A program made the position numbers and the translations under genes. A stretch of DNA of 64,000 nt from Gordius sp. MW1 (taxonomy: Eukaryota; Nematomorpha; Gordioida; Gordea; Gordiidae), in contig OZ038526.1 in assembly GCA_964036665.1 (NCBI GenBank), positions 34,472,001 through 34,536,000 on the forward strand, given 5' to 3'. This document shows, in pieces, positions 9,701-19,322 of this stretch (positions within the stretch are counted from its first letter, which is position 1; the number at the start of each line of letters is the position of its first letter). Under the pieces are notes generated by a model. The model saw only the letters and a list, made by a program, of their open reading frames with translations, was not told the origin of the DNA and did not search any database.

Positions 9701-12456
9701 TAGGCCGGTCCGACCTGAGGTCGAATGCAAACCTTAGGCAACTAACAATCTTAAAACATAATTTTCCAAAATCAACTTGTCTTTAAAGAATAAAAGGTTC
9801 ATACGAAATACATTATTTAACTCTTCAGATACCAGCCACTCCTCCAAGTCCATACTCCATCTTTTGGCTAAATTGTAAAATTTAGTTTCAAACTAGAGTT
9901 TAAAATTCAAAAAAATCAGTTATTTTAAAACGTGTATTAAAAATTCGAAATTTCCAAATTCATTTATTATATTTAAAAAAAAATGTGATTTAATTTTAGC
10001 AAGATATTAAATTTGTTAATTCTCTATATGGTAAAATTATATCTAAAATTATTGCCTATAAGTTGAGATTAAAAAACGAAGTCCACTGGTCTTGGGCTCG
10101 AGCCTTATCAAAAAATTATTTTGTGCTCGGGGCGCTCGATTGAATGAAAAGCAATTTTGCAGGGCTCTACTCTAGTCATTATAATACAATTATTAACCAA
10201 AAATAAATAATAACATAAATTAGATTTCCAACCATAAATTGAAACGTTTTGGGCAATATGCATTTCTAAAGGCCTGATTGAAGTGTTTAAAGTCGTAAAA
10301 ATTCCAGAATTGAAGGGCAAATAGTATGAATGGGCTATTTGATTGAGCACTTGATTCGTGTTACTATATTTTAATATCTAATAATTAAATTAAATTTTAA
10401 CAATAATATCATAAAATTTACAAAAACTTACCATTTGAGTAAACACTCTTACACAACTTGCTATTGAAAGTTCTAGAGTAGTCATGAAATTCAATAAAGT
10501 ATCCAAATTTTTGACTTCTGTTTTAGCTTTATAATTGAAGCTGGTTATGGTATTTTGGTAATATTCACAACATTTAATCAAAGCGTGAGAAGCATACGAT
10601 AAAAAAGCAGAAATTATTTGAGCAAATTGTTCTTCAATAAAATTAACAGAGAAAGTTCCTTGCTCATTTGTGATATTAGTATACCAATAACCATCTTTTG
10701 GGGAATGCTTCATTAAACTACTTAGTATTATTATCATGTCTCGAGCTATGCCCAAATTTTGAAGGTACTCAAAAGTTTTGCAGTTATCATTAGAACTTTT
10801 TACCAATTCATCTAACACATCATACATAACATACTTTTCTTCCATTAATAAAACCTAGTTTCAAAATATAACATTAATGATTGTAAAACAATTTTGCTTA
10901 CCTTAGATACGTAATTGTAGGTGTTGGTCACAAAAGTACTGTAGATATGGCTTGGAATTGTTTGGCAGGCATCCCTTGAAGATAAACATAAAAATATGAG
11001 TTTGCAATTATATCAATTATTAAAAAATTGTAATAATATAAATTCAAATATTTATAAAATTTAGAATAATTTAATAACAAATATTAGGCCTCACAGAATA
11101 AATATTTGATTGCTTGATGTAGATACAATAAAATTTAAACTATTTATTGCACTTTTCAAAGAGGCCTCACATAAAGCTGCAAGTAATGATATAGTAATGT
11201 AATGGTCTATTGAATGATGGTGAAGTATATTGGCTACACCAGCTTGTAATTTGTATTGTTCCCAAAAATCGTCAGCATTTGTCTATTTTCAAAATCCAAA
11301 ATTACTTAATTTGTACACATTAAATATAATTTTGCAAAGGTTTGAAAATTCCAAATAAAATATAAAAAATTTGATACCTGTGTTGAGAGAATATTTTCAA
11401 AGATTTTGAAAAATTCGACAGGGAGCTTTTTAGAATTAAGATCAAAACAGGTCAATGTGACTGACATTAAATCATATATGATTTGAGTAATTTGTTTAAA
11501 AATAATTTGATTGTCTACAAAAATATATGTCTCAGAAAAGTTATTTACTTTTGATCAATCTATTATTCAACAAATTTTGAATTTCAAGGAAAACATAATT
11601 ATTCATGGCCATTTTCAGGAAAACTTTATAAGTTTCTGAATCATTTAAATAACTGAACAAACTCCAGCTAAGCATCAAAATACCATTGGAATTGGTGAAC
11701 AAAATACTATTTTTCAAAATATCCTCTATAGCTATAAAAATTGTCTTGCTATCAATAAAACTATGTTTCATTGAGTTTATATTAGAAGAAGGATCTGACT
11801 TGCATAACACATTCAGAGTCAAAGCCTGAACTGCTAAAATTTTCTTTAAAAATTTGATATATTATAAATGTTAACATTACCCAGAGATCAGAATGATTTG
11901 TTTGTTCATTTATTGCCTTTTTGAGAATAAATTGATATTGTTCAAATGAAAGAGATGATTGCTTCAAGCACAATATCATATTATACAAAGTAGACCATTT
12001 ATATGCAATGGTTTGATGATTTTTCAATAAATTATCAAATAAATTGTAAGATAGTTGTTTCATTAGAAAATCTTTCATTTTATTAGACCTATCTATTTCC
12101 TGTTGTTTATCAAGCTTTGTAAATAATAACCCATATATTTTAAGGCATATTATACTATCAGTATAAATTTGATCAATTAATATAGAAAAATCGGCATTGT
12201 GCGCTGATAATATTAAATTGATAGTTTTTGATGGAATACAACTAAGCGAAACTAATGCCTTATAAATTAAACCCGGAGATATTTTATCCTTTAAGCTCTC
12301 TACACCATAATTAATACATTTATTAGAGCCCTCGTTATCCTTTATATTAGCTAAATTATAAAACTCAGAGGATAATATTCCAATGAGAGACTTTTTATAA
12401 GTAGAAGGTATGTTGCCTGCCTCAAAAAAACAAAGCTTTATACAAGATATACACAT
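1563..12456 (-). CDS. NUP188: Nucleoporin NUP188, multi-exon gene
   Basis: This gene encodes a large alpha-solenoid scaffold nucleoporin of the inner ring of the nuclear pore complex. The phase-consistent exons, 5' to 3' on the minus strand, are 12456-11881, 11825-11549, 11514-11378, 11282-11095, 10974-10902, 10854-10422, 10349-10233, 7232-7051, 6666-6556, 4682-4193 and 3789-1563. Blocks resemble vertebrate NUP188 in colinear order, as far as memory allows: LMLSWSLFSYLNDSETYKVF (vertebrate LLAWALLRHTLNPEE), LSIASCVRVF (LSIADCLLPI), VPLTLLSLTLLKEM (ALPRLAIQLLKRL) and YDYFLAANHL (YNFLFALSFT). The exons sum to about 1,600 residues, against about 1,750 in vertebrates. Phase breaks between 6556 and 4682, so one or more short exons are missing there. 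The exon 10422/10349 junction uses a weak donor. The start at 12456 is the first in-frame Met; a further upstream exon cannot be excluded. NUP205 is the alternative but fits less well. Confidence 0.85.
3804..3966. mobile_element. hAT-type MITE, CATGGGCGTAGCC family
   Basis: The terminal inverted repeats are CATGGGCGTAGCCA and TGGCTACGCTCATG. The flanking 8-mers CAGACTGC (3796-3803) and CAGATTGC (3967-3974) form an 8-bp target duplication with one mismatch, typical of hAT elements. The interior has the family block with TTATTAAAATTATGGCT and a TGATCAT-TTGCCCCTCCC block. It lies in the last NUP188 intron, 14 bp from the inferred exon boundary. Confidence 0.85.
4739..4975. mobile_element. hAT-type MITE, TAGAGCCC family, GC-rich ends
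   Basis: The element starts TAGAAA and ends GGGGCTCTA. It has inverted GC-rich subterminal text (CGGCCCGAGCCCGAC against GGGCCGGAGCC). It is flanked by a perfect 8-bp duplication, GCTATGAG, at 4731-4738 and 4976-4983. It lies in the intron just upstream of the NUP188 exon that begins at 4682. The larger relative at 15417-16149 belongs to the same family. Confidence 0.85.
4984..6020. other. NUP188 intron, no further feature recognised
   Basis: AT-rich intronic sequence. A missing NUP188 exon should lie somewhere between 6556 and 4682, because reading phase is not conserved across that intron, but I could not pick it out. The words AGACTGATGAACAGCTG near 5751-5767 resemble the P-type terminus seen at 50783 and may be a decayed terminus. 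Confidence 0.4.
6021..6185. mobile_element. hAT-type MITE, CATGGGCGTAGCC family
   Basis: Left end CAGGGCGTAGCCAGG, followed by a long G run, and right end GGCTACGCCCCTG. The interior TTATTAAAATTATGGCTAAA and TTGCCCCTCCCTAAATCATT match the other copies. No target duplication is readable at this copy. Confidence 0.8.
6297..6496. mobile_element. MITE, AGTGTTGTAAAAACGGCTGG family (best copy)
   Basis: It has perfect 19-bp terminal inverted repeats, AGTGTTGTAAAAACGGCTG and CAGCCGTTTTTACAACACT. The interior carries GGTCGACC-type motifs in both orientations. Sister copies lie at 728-952 and about 20395-20582. It contains no coding potential and lies in a NUP188 intron. Confidence 0.85.
7682..9014 (-). 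mobile_element. hAT transposon (inner), nested
   Basis: The terminal inverted repeats are CAGGGTTTCTTTCAG and CTGAAAGAAACCCTG. An exact 8-bp duplication, ATTTGCTG, flanks it (7674-7681 and 9015-9022). It interrupts the dimerisation domain of the outer hAT element. A minus-strand frame at 8135-7881 contains KFMISWTSKYKWLIFDEALG, then a C-x2-C pair (GALCSVCSLY). This resembles the TTF-type zinc finger at the N-terminus of ZMYM-like hAT transposases. The rest of the transposase is missing. Both ends carry G runs. Confidence 0.9.
9266..9314. repeat. Perfect 23-bp hairpin, 3-nt loop
   Basis: Left arm 9266-9288 and right arm 9292-9314 are exact reverse complements separated by ATA. The arm starts TTATTATTTCATTATC. 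It lies in the 3' part of the outer hAT element, just after the transposase stop codon. Confidence 0.9.
9640..10166. repeat. Degenerate TAGAGCCC-family hAT MITE
   Basis: GC-rich text at 9655-9730 (GGCTCGGGTCGGGCC, GGTCCGACCTGAGG) and the end AATTTTGCAGGGCTCTA near 10150-10170 match the family defined at 15417-16149. The left boundary is not resolved and the middle is AT-rich. It lies in the long NUP188 intron. Confidence 0.5.
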
Positions 12457-13130
12457 TTTGAATCAGATTTTAAATAAAGTAGCGGTCAAAACATCAAATT
12501 TATCTAAATATTATGATGTTTTCTAACTCATCAATTCTGTACATGTCAACACGTTGCGAATATAAATCAAAATTTTTATAAGGGTAAATAGGATATTATA
12601 GCCCTGATTCCAAGCCATACTACAGTAATAATCTAAATTCAATGCTCCCCCATGGTAAAACCCCATCTTTAAACAGCTCATTTGAGGTATATTTATTTTA
12701 TATATTTAGAGGTGATGGGGTTAATGACAACATGTGCCTCTGGCCCCTATTTGGCTTCATGCTATCATTTAAGTCAGATATAGCTAAAAGGGTTTAAATT
12801 AAATTTAGATTCTAAGTCAGGGCCAAATTTAACATTGTAATTCTATTGTGCTCTATGGCATGTTACCGAATTAAATAGCCTACAGCAATTAGGCATGTTC
12901 TTATCATAATAAACTACACAAAGTTTTTAAATATCGCCAATCAAAATGGAACAAGAAAATGTTCCGCATTAAAAAATAGCGTTTATCAAATATCTTTAAA
13001 AAGTTTTCAAATCTTTGTTTTTTAGATGATTTGCAGCATGCTTATTTAATATTATAACATTAATTCAGCGAATCAGATCTGTCTATTATTATTTTATATA
13101 ATTCACGGGCGGGCTGATTAACCTAAGGAA
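12457..13130. other. 5' flank of NUP188, no gene recognised
   Basis: This stretch lies upstream of the NUP188 start codon and probably holds its promoter and 5' UTR. I see no convincing core-promoter motif to place a start site, no exon and no repeat copy. Confidence 0.35.
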
Positions 13131-13133
13131 CAG

Positions 13134-13292
13134 TGGCGTAGCTAGCCTTTTTGCCTTGGGGGGGGGGGGGGGGGCTGAGCTGGTCAAGCCATGGGGGGGG
13201 GGACAAAAAAAGTTTAACTACAAAAACCCTTAAAAATTAAAAAAAAATTATGTTTTGCCCCCTCCCCAATACAAAACCTGGATACGGCCATG
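13134..13292. mobile_element. MITE, CAGTGGCGTAGCTAG family
   Basis: Left end CAGTGGCGTAGCTAG, followed by G runs of 13 and 9, and a weak inverse right end TGGATACGGCCATGG. The same terminus appears inverted at 17263-17278 (CTAGCTACGCCACTG). It is related in sequence style to the CATGGGCGTAGCC family but distinct from it. Confidence 0.6.
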
Positions 13293-13309
13293 GGTCAAAC
13301 GCAAATGAA

Positions 13310-13620
13310 AATTTTTTCCCTTATAATCGTTTCCGCTACTACTTTGTGTATTTTTTGCTAATAATATCACTCTGGTATGTCTTAGACCCGCATGTTTCTA
13401 GGGCATAAAATAAATAAAATTTATTCATAAATAAAACAAAGTATTGTAGTTGAAACAATATGGAAAATTTCACTTGTTATATAAGGTTTTGTATAAATTA
13501 ATTGTAAGGACACAAATTGGAACGGGGGTATTGACAAAAAATCGTTGACATTTTAAAAAATAATACAAATAGTAAAAAAACTATACAACGAAGTTCTTAT
13601 AAAAAATTTTATTGCCACAA
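13310..13620. repeat. Dispersed repeat, copy 1 of 2
   Basis: About 310 bp here align collinearly with about 54955-55310. Shared blocks include GGGCATAAAATAAA, ATTCATAAATAAAACAAAGTA, AATTGTAAG..CACAAA and TTGCCACAA. There is no open frame and no obvious terminal repeat, so the class is unknown. Confidence 0.6.
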
Positions 13621-14459
13621 ACCCCAAAAATCTTGGCCATATATATAACAAATTTTAATTTTACATATGCAATATTGGCATCATTTTCAGGTAGCATTTA
13701 TGTCACGAAAACAATGAGAACATTTAAAAGCCTTTTTTAAGGTGATTCTCAAAAGGCGTAATTATAACATATAAAACAAAATTGATTGTGATAAAATTCG
13801 TTCGAGAATGAGTGTTTAGAAGTTGCACAATTCCCCCCCCCCCTTACACCACCTGAAAATTAAAATGAACTAATACGGCTGATTGAACCTTAAAAATATT
13901 CTGTCAGGCCAAATATGAGCCGATCGAATTAAAACGAATGACATAAAAAACTTCCCAGTGTTTAAGAAAAATAAATTTGATAAAATGTGGGGTTCAAAAT
14001 TTTATTTAATAATTTTAGATGAAATTAGAGATGTGAGATGCACAGAACAACTTAGCGTTAATCCAATGACACGCCAAAAGAGATTTTTTTAGGATTTTTA
14101 TCCCTTTAAAGTTTTGATGCGTTAACAATTGTCTATAAAATTCAGGAATTTTTTATTAATATTAATTTATCAAACTTATGATGGGATATCACTAATAAAG
14201 GGGAAAAAATGGTGTACAAACAAACTATATCTTGGAAAAACATTGGCTTTATATGTGCATGTGGTATAAAAAAATATGCAAGATATGTTAAACAATAAAC
14301 GGACAAGTAAATTGAATTTGGGATGGAATTTTGGTAAATTTAATAATATTTTAATATATTTTGAAGTGTTAAAAAGTTTAAAACAAGTTTAAAAGCCCAG
14401 ATAATTTTTCATTAAATATTAAAATTAGTCTTTTAATAGTAGTTCATTACTATAACTCG

Positions 14460-14640
14460 GGCCTTCGGCCCTCGTGGGAAGGGGGAGGGGGGAAGGGAAG
14501 AGGGGAAGGGAAGGGCGAACTCTTCTATACTCTGTATAAAAGTAGCATATTTGCTATGCAATTTATGGGCGAGAAAGGTGGGAAGGGGCGAGAATGCCTA
14601 TAGGGGGGTACTAAATGCAAAATGATTAGTTAATTCTTTA
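14460..14640. repeat. G-rich low-complexity stretch with recurring motif
   Basis: CTCGGGCCTTCGGCCCTCG (a near-palindrome) is followed by a purine-rich GGGGAAGGG stretch, then TTTGCTATGCAATTTATGGG. The last motif recurs, mostly inverted, at 16196, 37727 and 39153. No gene. Confidence 0.5.
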
Positions 14641-14664
14641 TACAAAAAGAGTAAAAAAAACGAA

Positions 14665-15310
14665 AAAAAACTTCGTTTCATAGTTTGGCCAATGGTCATT
14701 TTTTCATTGGTCAGCAGCCAGGATACGGTAAAAGTGGATATAAATTCATAAGAGTCAAAAAAAACGAAAAAAAAGTTTTCGAATCACATTTTGGCCAATG
14801 GTCATTTTATTCCATTGGTCAGCAGCCAGCGGACGGCCAAAAAGTCTTATTATCAATGGTATTAACAAGAACAATATATTAATTAAACAAAATAATAAAA
14901 AAAAATTTGGCCTCTCCGGGATTCGAACCCACATCAGGAAAGGCATAGGCTTTTCTAGGGGGGGGGGCACAGGGACCCATATCAGTAGAGGCATAGGTTC
15001 TGCTAGGGGAGGCCATAGGGTAATTATCAATGTTAGCCAAAAAAAAACGGAAAAAAAAATTTCGATTCACATTTTGGCCAATGGTCATTTTTTTCCATCG
15101 GTCAGGCGCCAGCGGACGGCCAGAATGTCATAATAGCAATGGTAGTAACAGGAACAATCATAATAGTCAAAAAAAACGAAAGAAAAACTTGGATTCACAT
15201 TTTGGCCAATGGTCATTTTTTTCATTGGTCAGCACCCAACGGACGGCCAAAAAGTCTTATTATCAATGGTAGTAACAAGAACAATCATAAGAGTCAAAAA
15301 AAACCCGGGA
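14665..15310. repeat. Irregular tandem repeat, TTGGCCAATGGTCATTTT units
   Basis: Four copies of a unit of about 110-130 bp, with the core TTGGCCAATGGTCATTTT starting near 14684, 14791, 15074 and 15202. Each is followed by CATTGGTCAGCAGCCAGCGG-like text and a poly-A-rich GTCAAAAAAAACG segment. A foreign segment separates units two and three (about 14880-15040) and carries the tRNA B-box-like word GGGATTCGAACCC, as does the end at 15306-15320. Overlapping open frames here are products of the repeat, not genes. Confidence 0.8.
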
Positions 15311-15360
15311 TTCGAACCCAAAAACTAGTAAAATTAACAAAAATTAAAATAAACAACGTG

Positions 15361-15416
15361 ACAAGACATTCGGTGCAAGACAAGACATTCGGTGTAAGAC
15401 AAGACATTCGGTGCAA
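15361..15416. repeat. 22-bp tandem repeat, ACAAGACATTCGGTGCAAG
   Basis: Three tandem units of ACAAGACATTCGGTGCAAG-type sequence. The third is broken by the hAT-like element that begins at 15417. The word GGTGCAAGACA resumes at 16150. Confidence 0.8.
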
Positions 15417-16149
15417 TAGAGCCCTGCACGGGCCGTCCGAGGCCCGGCCCGGCCTGAGTTCGGCCCGGCCCGACGGGCTTTCGGGCCGAACTCGGGCAGA
15501 ATTGTATAAAACAATCGGGCCTCGGGCTCGGGTCGGGCCTGATGCGGCGGCCCGACCTGAGGCCCGAGCCCGGCCCGAATTGAATTAAAGCAAATTAATC
15601 TTTTATTAAATAGGATTTAAATCAACTCAACTCAATATTAATAATTATCTTCGCGCAGCCTACATTATATAGCTTCTAAACTTCAGCTTATTTCCCTTGT
15701 CTAATATAATATAACTGACCTGAATTGCAAATCTTATTATATATTATAAAATCATAGTAGCTGTTACAACTTTAGAAATAAGAAAAGAAACTATTTCAAA
15801 AAGTTTTTTATTTGAAACTGTTAAAAATTTATTTTATAAAGTTAAATTTTTAGCTTTAAATGATTAGCTGATTAAACTCTATCTAGTGGAAACGGATTTT
15901 TTATTTCAAATTCATTCTAGTTGTAAATTAGGAGTAATAACAATGTAATGCATTTTATATCTAGATGGTGAAAAAAATTTTGGTAATATATTTTTTAAAA
16001 AATTTTATTTAGAAAATCGGGTCGGGCTCGGGCTCGGGCCTAAAATAAAAAAGTCTTTCGGGCTCGGGCCGGGCTCGGGCAAAATAAAAATTGAGAAGTC
16101 GGGCTCGGGCCGGGCTCGGGCCGAAGAAATTTCATTTTGCAGGGCTCTA
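15417..16149. mobile_element. hAT-like element, TAGAGCCCTGCA family, GC-rich arms
   Basis: The ends are TAGAGCCCTGCA and the exact inverse TGCAGGGCTCTA. A 7-bp flank, GGTGCAA, is repeated at 15410-15416 and 16150-16156. Both arms have strongly GC-rich, repetitive subterminal text (CGGGCTCGGGCC type), while the middle is AT-rich and non-coding. The copy at 4739-4975 shows an exact 8-bp duplication, which supports a hAT origin. Confidence 0.85.
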
Positions 16150-17090
16150 GGTGCAAGACACCGAATAGCGGGACAAAACAAAGTGGAAAGTGAGCCCATA
16201 AATTGCATAGCAATTAATATCATCCGGGGGAATAACATTTATAAAGTCATGTTTTAAGCTCAATAAAGCTAACGATGTTAATCTATCTTGTCCAATTGTG
16301 GAACGAAGATAGTTTTAATCCATTTTAGCAATGAGAACGATCCTTCGCATAAACATGAAGTTATTGGGATAGTTAAAAAAATTTTAATCAAAATAAAAAA
16401 ATTTGGAAACACTATTGAGGGCAAAATTTTAATAATTGAAAAAATATCATGGCATTTTATTTAATTCGAAGTAAAGAATTATAATATATAATATATTACA
16501 TAATTTTTTTGCCATTGTTATTTCGGCATCTTGCAGTTTTAATTCATAATGGTTAATTACTTCTGATAAAAGAGATTTATCGCAAAAAAAGGGGATGAAG
16601 GGTTTAAACCTTCCATAGGCGTAGCCGGGGGGGGGGGGGGGCAGGGGCCACCCCCTCCTCTAAATCCAAAAATTTATTGAAATTTATTAAAATTATGGCT
16701 GAAATGTGAAAAAATTATCATTTTGCCCCTCCCTTAATCATTATTGCCCCCCCTCTAATTCAAATGCTGGCTACGCCCATGAAACCTTCTAAGGACCTAT
16801 ATAAATTACAATTAATTTCAGTAAATCTTATGTTTAATTCTGCTGTTATTCTATCGTTGATAGGATAATATAAATCAATTTTGGAATCAATTACTGAATT
16901 GGTAGATTCAAAAGAGTAAAAAGTGTCATACTTTTTTGGTCTTTTAATACGTTTAGAAGATACTAAATTAAAAATTGAAGCTAAATCTTTCTCCTTATTA
17001 TAAAGAATTTGATAGTGATGTTCATTTCTAATATCATTTAAAGTTAATATTAGGCTATTAACCGTTGAAATTGCATTTATCAAATATTTG
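16150..17090 (-). pseudogene. hAT transposase relic (ZMYM1-like)
   Basis: Read on the minus strand, the relic begins near 17083 with RKKY-like basic text, then IDLYYPINDRITAELNIRF and LEGF. After the MITE at 16781-16614 it continues in a usable frame with KPFIPFFCDKSLLSEVINHY. A later part gives LTIPITSCLCEGSFSLLKWI, then after a frameshift LRSTIGQDRLTSLALLSLKH. The last two are the hAT dimerisation signature (LTIPVTSA..ERSFS). N-terminal domains are missing and there is at least one frameshift. It is a dead transposase gene. Confidence 0.8.
16614..16781. mobile_element. hAT-type MITE, CATGGGCGTAGCC family (exact TSD)
   Basis: Ends CATAGGCGTAGCC and GGCTACGCCCATG, with an exact 8-bp duplication, AAACCTTC, at 16606-16613 and 16782-16789. 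It is inserted in the hAT transposase relic. This copy fixes the family as hAT-like. Confidence 0.92.
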
Positions 17091-17169
17091 GGCTTTATAT
17101 TATAAAAAAGTTATATTCAAAAACAAATAATTATAATCTTCATATTTTTTATTAATTAAGATAAAATAT

Positions 17170-17280
17170 AAAAAATGGCTTACGGGGCCCAAGATTTTTC
17201 TCTTAGTGGGGCCCATGGGGCCCGGTTTTTGCTCGGGGGGGGGGGGCCGGACCCCTGGCCCCACCTAGCTACGCCACTGC
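17170..17280. mobile_element. MITE fragment, CAGTGGCGTAGCTAG family
   Basis: Ends CTAGCTACGCCACTG, the inverse of the left end at 13134. The interior is rich in GGGGCCC. Related degraded text (TGGCCCCACCTCCC, GGCTATGCCATTGG) lies at 17490-17540. Confidence 0.5.
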
Positions 17281-17540
17281 TAAGGAAGGTCTCTAATTTT
17301 AAATGCTCATTTAAAGTTATGAGGGAAGATCTGAGATTTGGGAACATATTTTCATGGACTTAAAAAGGCACAAGTTCAGACAAATTTTGAAAAAAAAATT
17401 ATACACAGGAAAAGCTGATAATTAAGTCTGACAATGGCATGGAGAAATATTTTAATACCACTCTTGACCCCACCCCACTGATGTAAAATTTAAGTTTGGC
17501 CCCACCTCCCAAGAGAAAAAAGCTGGCTATGCCATTGGTT

Positions 17541-18073
17541 CTTTAAAGACATAGCTCATTCCTATCTAACTCGGGTAGACTAAATCCGAGAGATGGATTA
17601 AAGCGTTGTTGAGCATGGTTTAAAATGAGGATGAGGACTTGTTCGCGTGTTGCTATTTTTGTTATAAAATAGGAAATTTCTGTAATTAGAGCTTTTCCCT
17701 CCAATTTCATAGGGTTCCCTTCATTATGATTTTTCAACAAACAAATCGAAAATTTATAAAACTGCTATAAATTTGTAGAAAATGTGTGATATAAATGTTT
17801 TAAGTTCACTGCAGATTGCCATATGCCAAGCTCGATAAAAATAGAAATTATTTACCTTTAAATGACGTTTATATCATGGATGCATTGAGTAGACACCTGC
17901 AGAAGCTAGCAAAGCATTCGGACCTTGTGAGAATCACTGATTCAATAAAATGCATTTTAAAGATGAACTATTGACCAACCTTTAAGCGTTTTAATCATCC
18001 TTTTATATTTTGCAAATATGTTAACAATATTCACAAGAATTGACGTTTAATATCAAGAGGGTATTCCAGAACC
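17541..18073. other. No supported gene
   Basis: A minus-strand open frame of 65 codons (17740-17543) has a plausible composition but no recognised homology or clear splice context. Nothing else is seen. Confidence 0.35.
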
Positions 18074-18200
18074 CATGGGCGTAGGCAAGAGGAGGGGGGC
18101 CAAGGAGGGGCGGCTGTCCTCCTCTATCAAAAAATGATCATTTTACCTCTCCCTAAATCATTATTGCCCCCCTCTAATTTCAACGCTGGCTAAGCCCATG
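18074..18200. mobile_element. hAT-type MITE, CATGGGCGTAGCC family
   Basis: Ends CATGGGCGTAGGC and GGCTAAGCCCATG. The flanks CCAGAACC and CCTGAACT agree at 6 of 8 positions, suggesting an old 8-bp duplication. It is shorter than the other copies, with an internal deletion. Confidence 0.75.
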
Positions 18201-18218
18201 CCTGAACTCATAAGATTC

Positions 18219-18386
18219 CAGGCGTAGCCAGAGGGGAGGGCGGCCGCGCCCCCCCCCCCCAAATGGCAAAAAAAAATTCAATACAAAAACCCTCAAAAAT
18301 TAAATAAATTAATGTTTTGCCCCACCCCCCTAATTCAACTTAAAACTTTCTCCCTCCCCCTAATCCAGAACCTGGCTACGCCCATG
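18219..18386. mobile_element. hAT-type MITE, CATGGGCGTAGCC family, diverged subtype
   Basis: Ends CAGGCGTAGCCAG and CTGGCTACGCCCATG. The interior has CCAAATGGCAAAAAAAAATTC-type text, unlike the common subtype. It lies only 18 bp downstream of the copy ending at 18200. Confidence 0.75.
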
Positions 18387-18949
18387 AATATGAAGGGACG
18401 CACAGTTAAACTTGGTATTTAATTTCAATATGAATAAGCCTAATTTTATCTCTTTAATACTTAATTTTATAAATACAATTATTTAACAATTAAACCACAC
18501 AAATTAATCTTAGCTAACTTCGTTTTTTTTAGATTCTTAAAGTTTTTTTTATGAAAAACTGTTAAATTTATAATAACATTTAGAAAAGAAGGATATAAAA
18601 ACGGAAACAATTATTAATAAAATGATTAAAGGCATAGTCAGTTCCTTCATTTTCTCTAGGAAATAAAAATTACTTTTTGCTATATCTGTAGCGATTGATT
18701 GTCTGAGTATAAAACTAAGAGAAATTTTTGAGGTGCGCGTTTCTTAATTTAATGACGAGTTAAACTCTTCCCGAACGTTCCTGAGCATGAAGAAACGATG
18801 GGGGAAAAAACGGTGGATCCTAATAAAGCAGAATACTTTAAGCATTTATGATGTATGCCAATCCTAGGGAGCCTTGAGTATCGTGGAAAAATGCGAAAGG
18901 TCGATACAGGTGAACAAAAATTTTAAATTTCGTTTAATGTGTACCCACC

Positions 18950-19116
18950 CATGGGCTAAGACAGGGTTGGAATTAGAGGGGGGGGCTAATAATGATTTAG
19001 GGACGGGAAAAATAGTAATTTTTTTAATTTTTAGCCATAATTTGATAATCTTTAAGATATTTTGGATTTAGAGGGGGACAGCCGCCCCTCCTTTCCACCC
19101 CCTGGCTACGCCTATG
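18950..19116. mobile_element. hAT-type MITE, CATGGGCGTAGCC family, inverted
   Basis: The common subtype in reverse orientation: CATGGGCTAAGACAGGG at the left and CCTGGCTACGCCTATG at the right. TTTAGCCATAATTTGATAAT, the inverse of the family interior, lies between them. A plus-strand open frame across it is fortuitous. Confidence 0.8.
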
Positions 19117-19322
19117 TGCCCACTCTGTTTATTATACATTTATTCCATATGCGCATGCCTAAAGGACCCGATTAAAAATGCAATTTAAACCTCGACTATC
19201 AGTTAAAGATTAATATATATACATAGGTTTTCAATTATGTCGTCACTAATGATGTGTTGACGTATTCTAGAACCTTTTGGTGATTGTTATTTAATTATTT
19301 TTTAACTTTTTAATTTTTAATT

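Noticed and set aside
15361-15420. CRISPR-like direct repeats
   Set aside because: Units are immediately tandem with no spacers, in an intron-bearing eukaryotic genome.
14755-15588. Cluster of overlapping open frames on both strands
   Set aside because: All fall in tandem-repeat units or GC-rich MITE arms and none shows a protein family.
17543-17740. 65-codon minus-strand frame with protein-like composition
   Set aside because: Could be an exon or part of the hAT relic, but no motif or phase partner was found.
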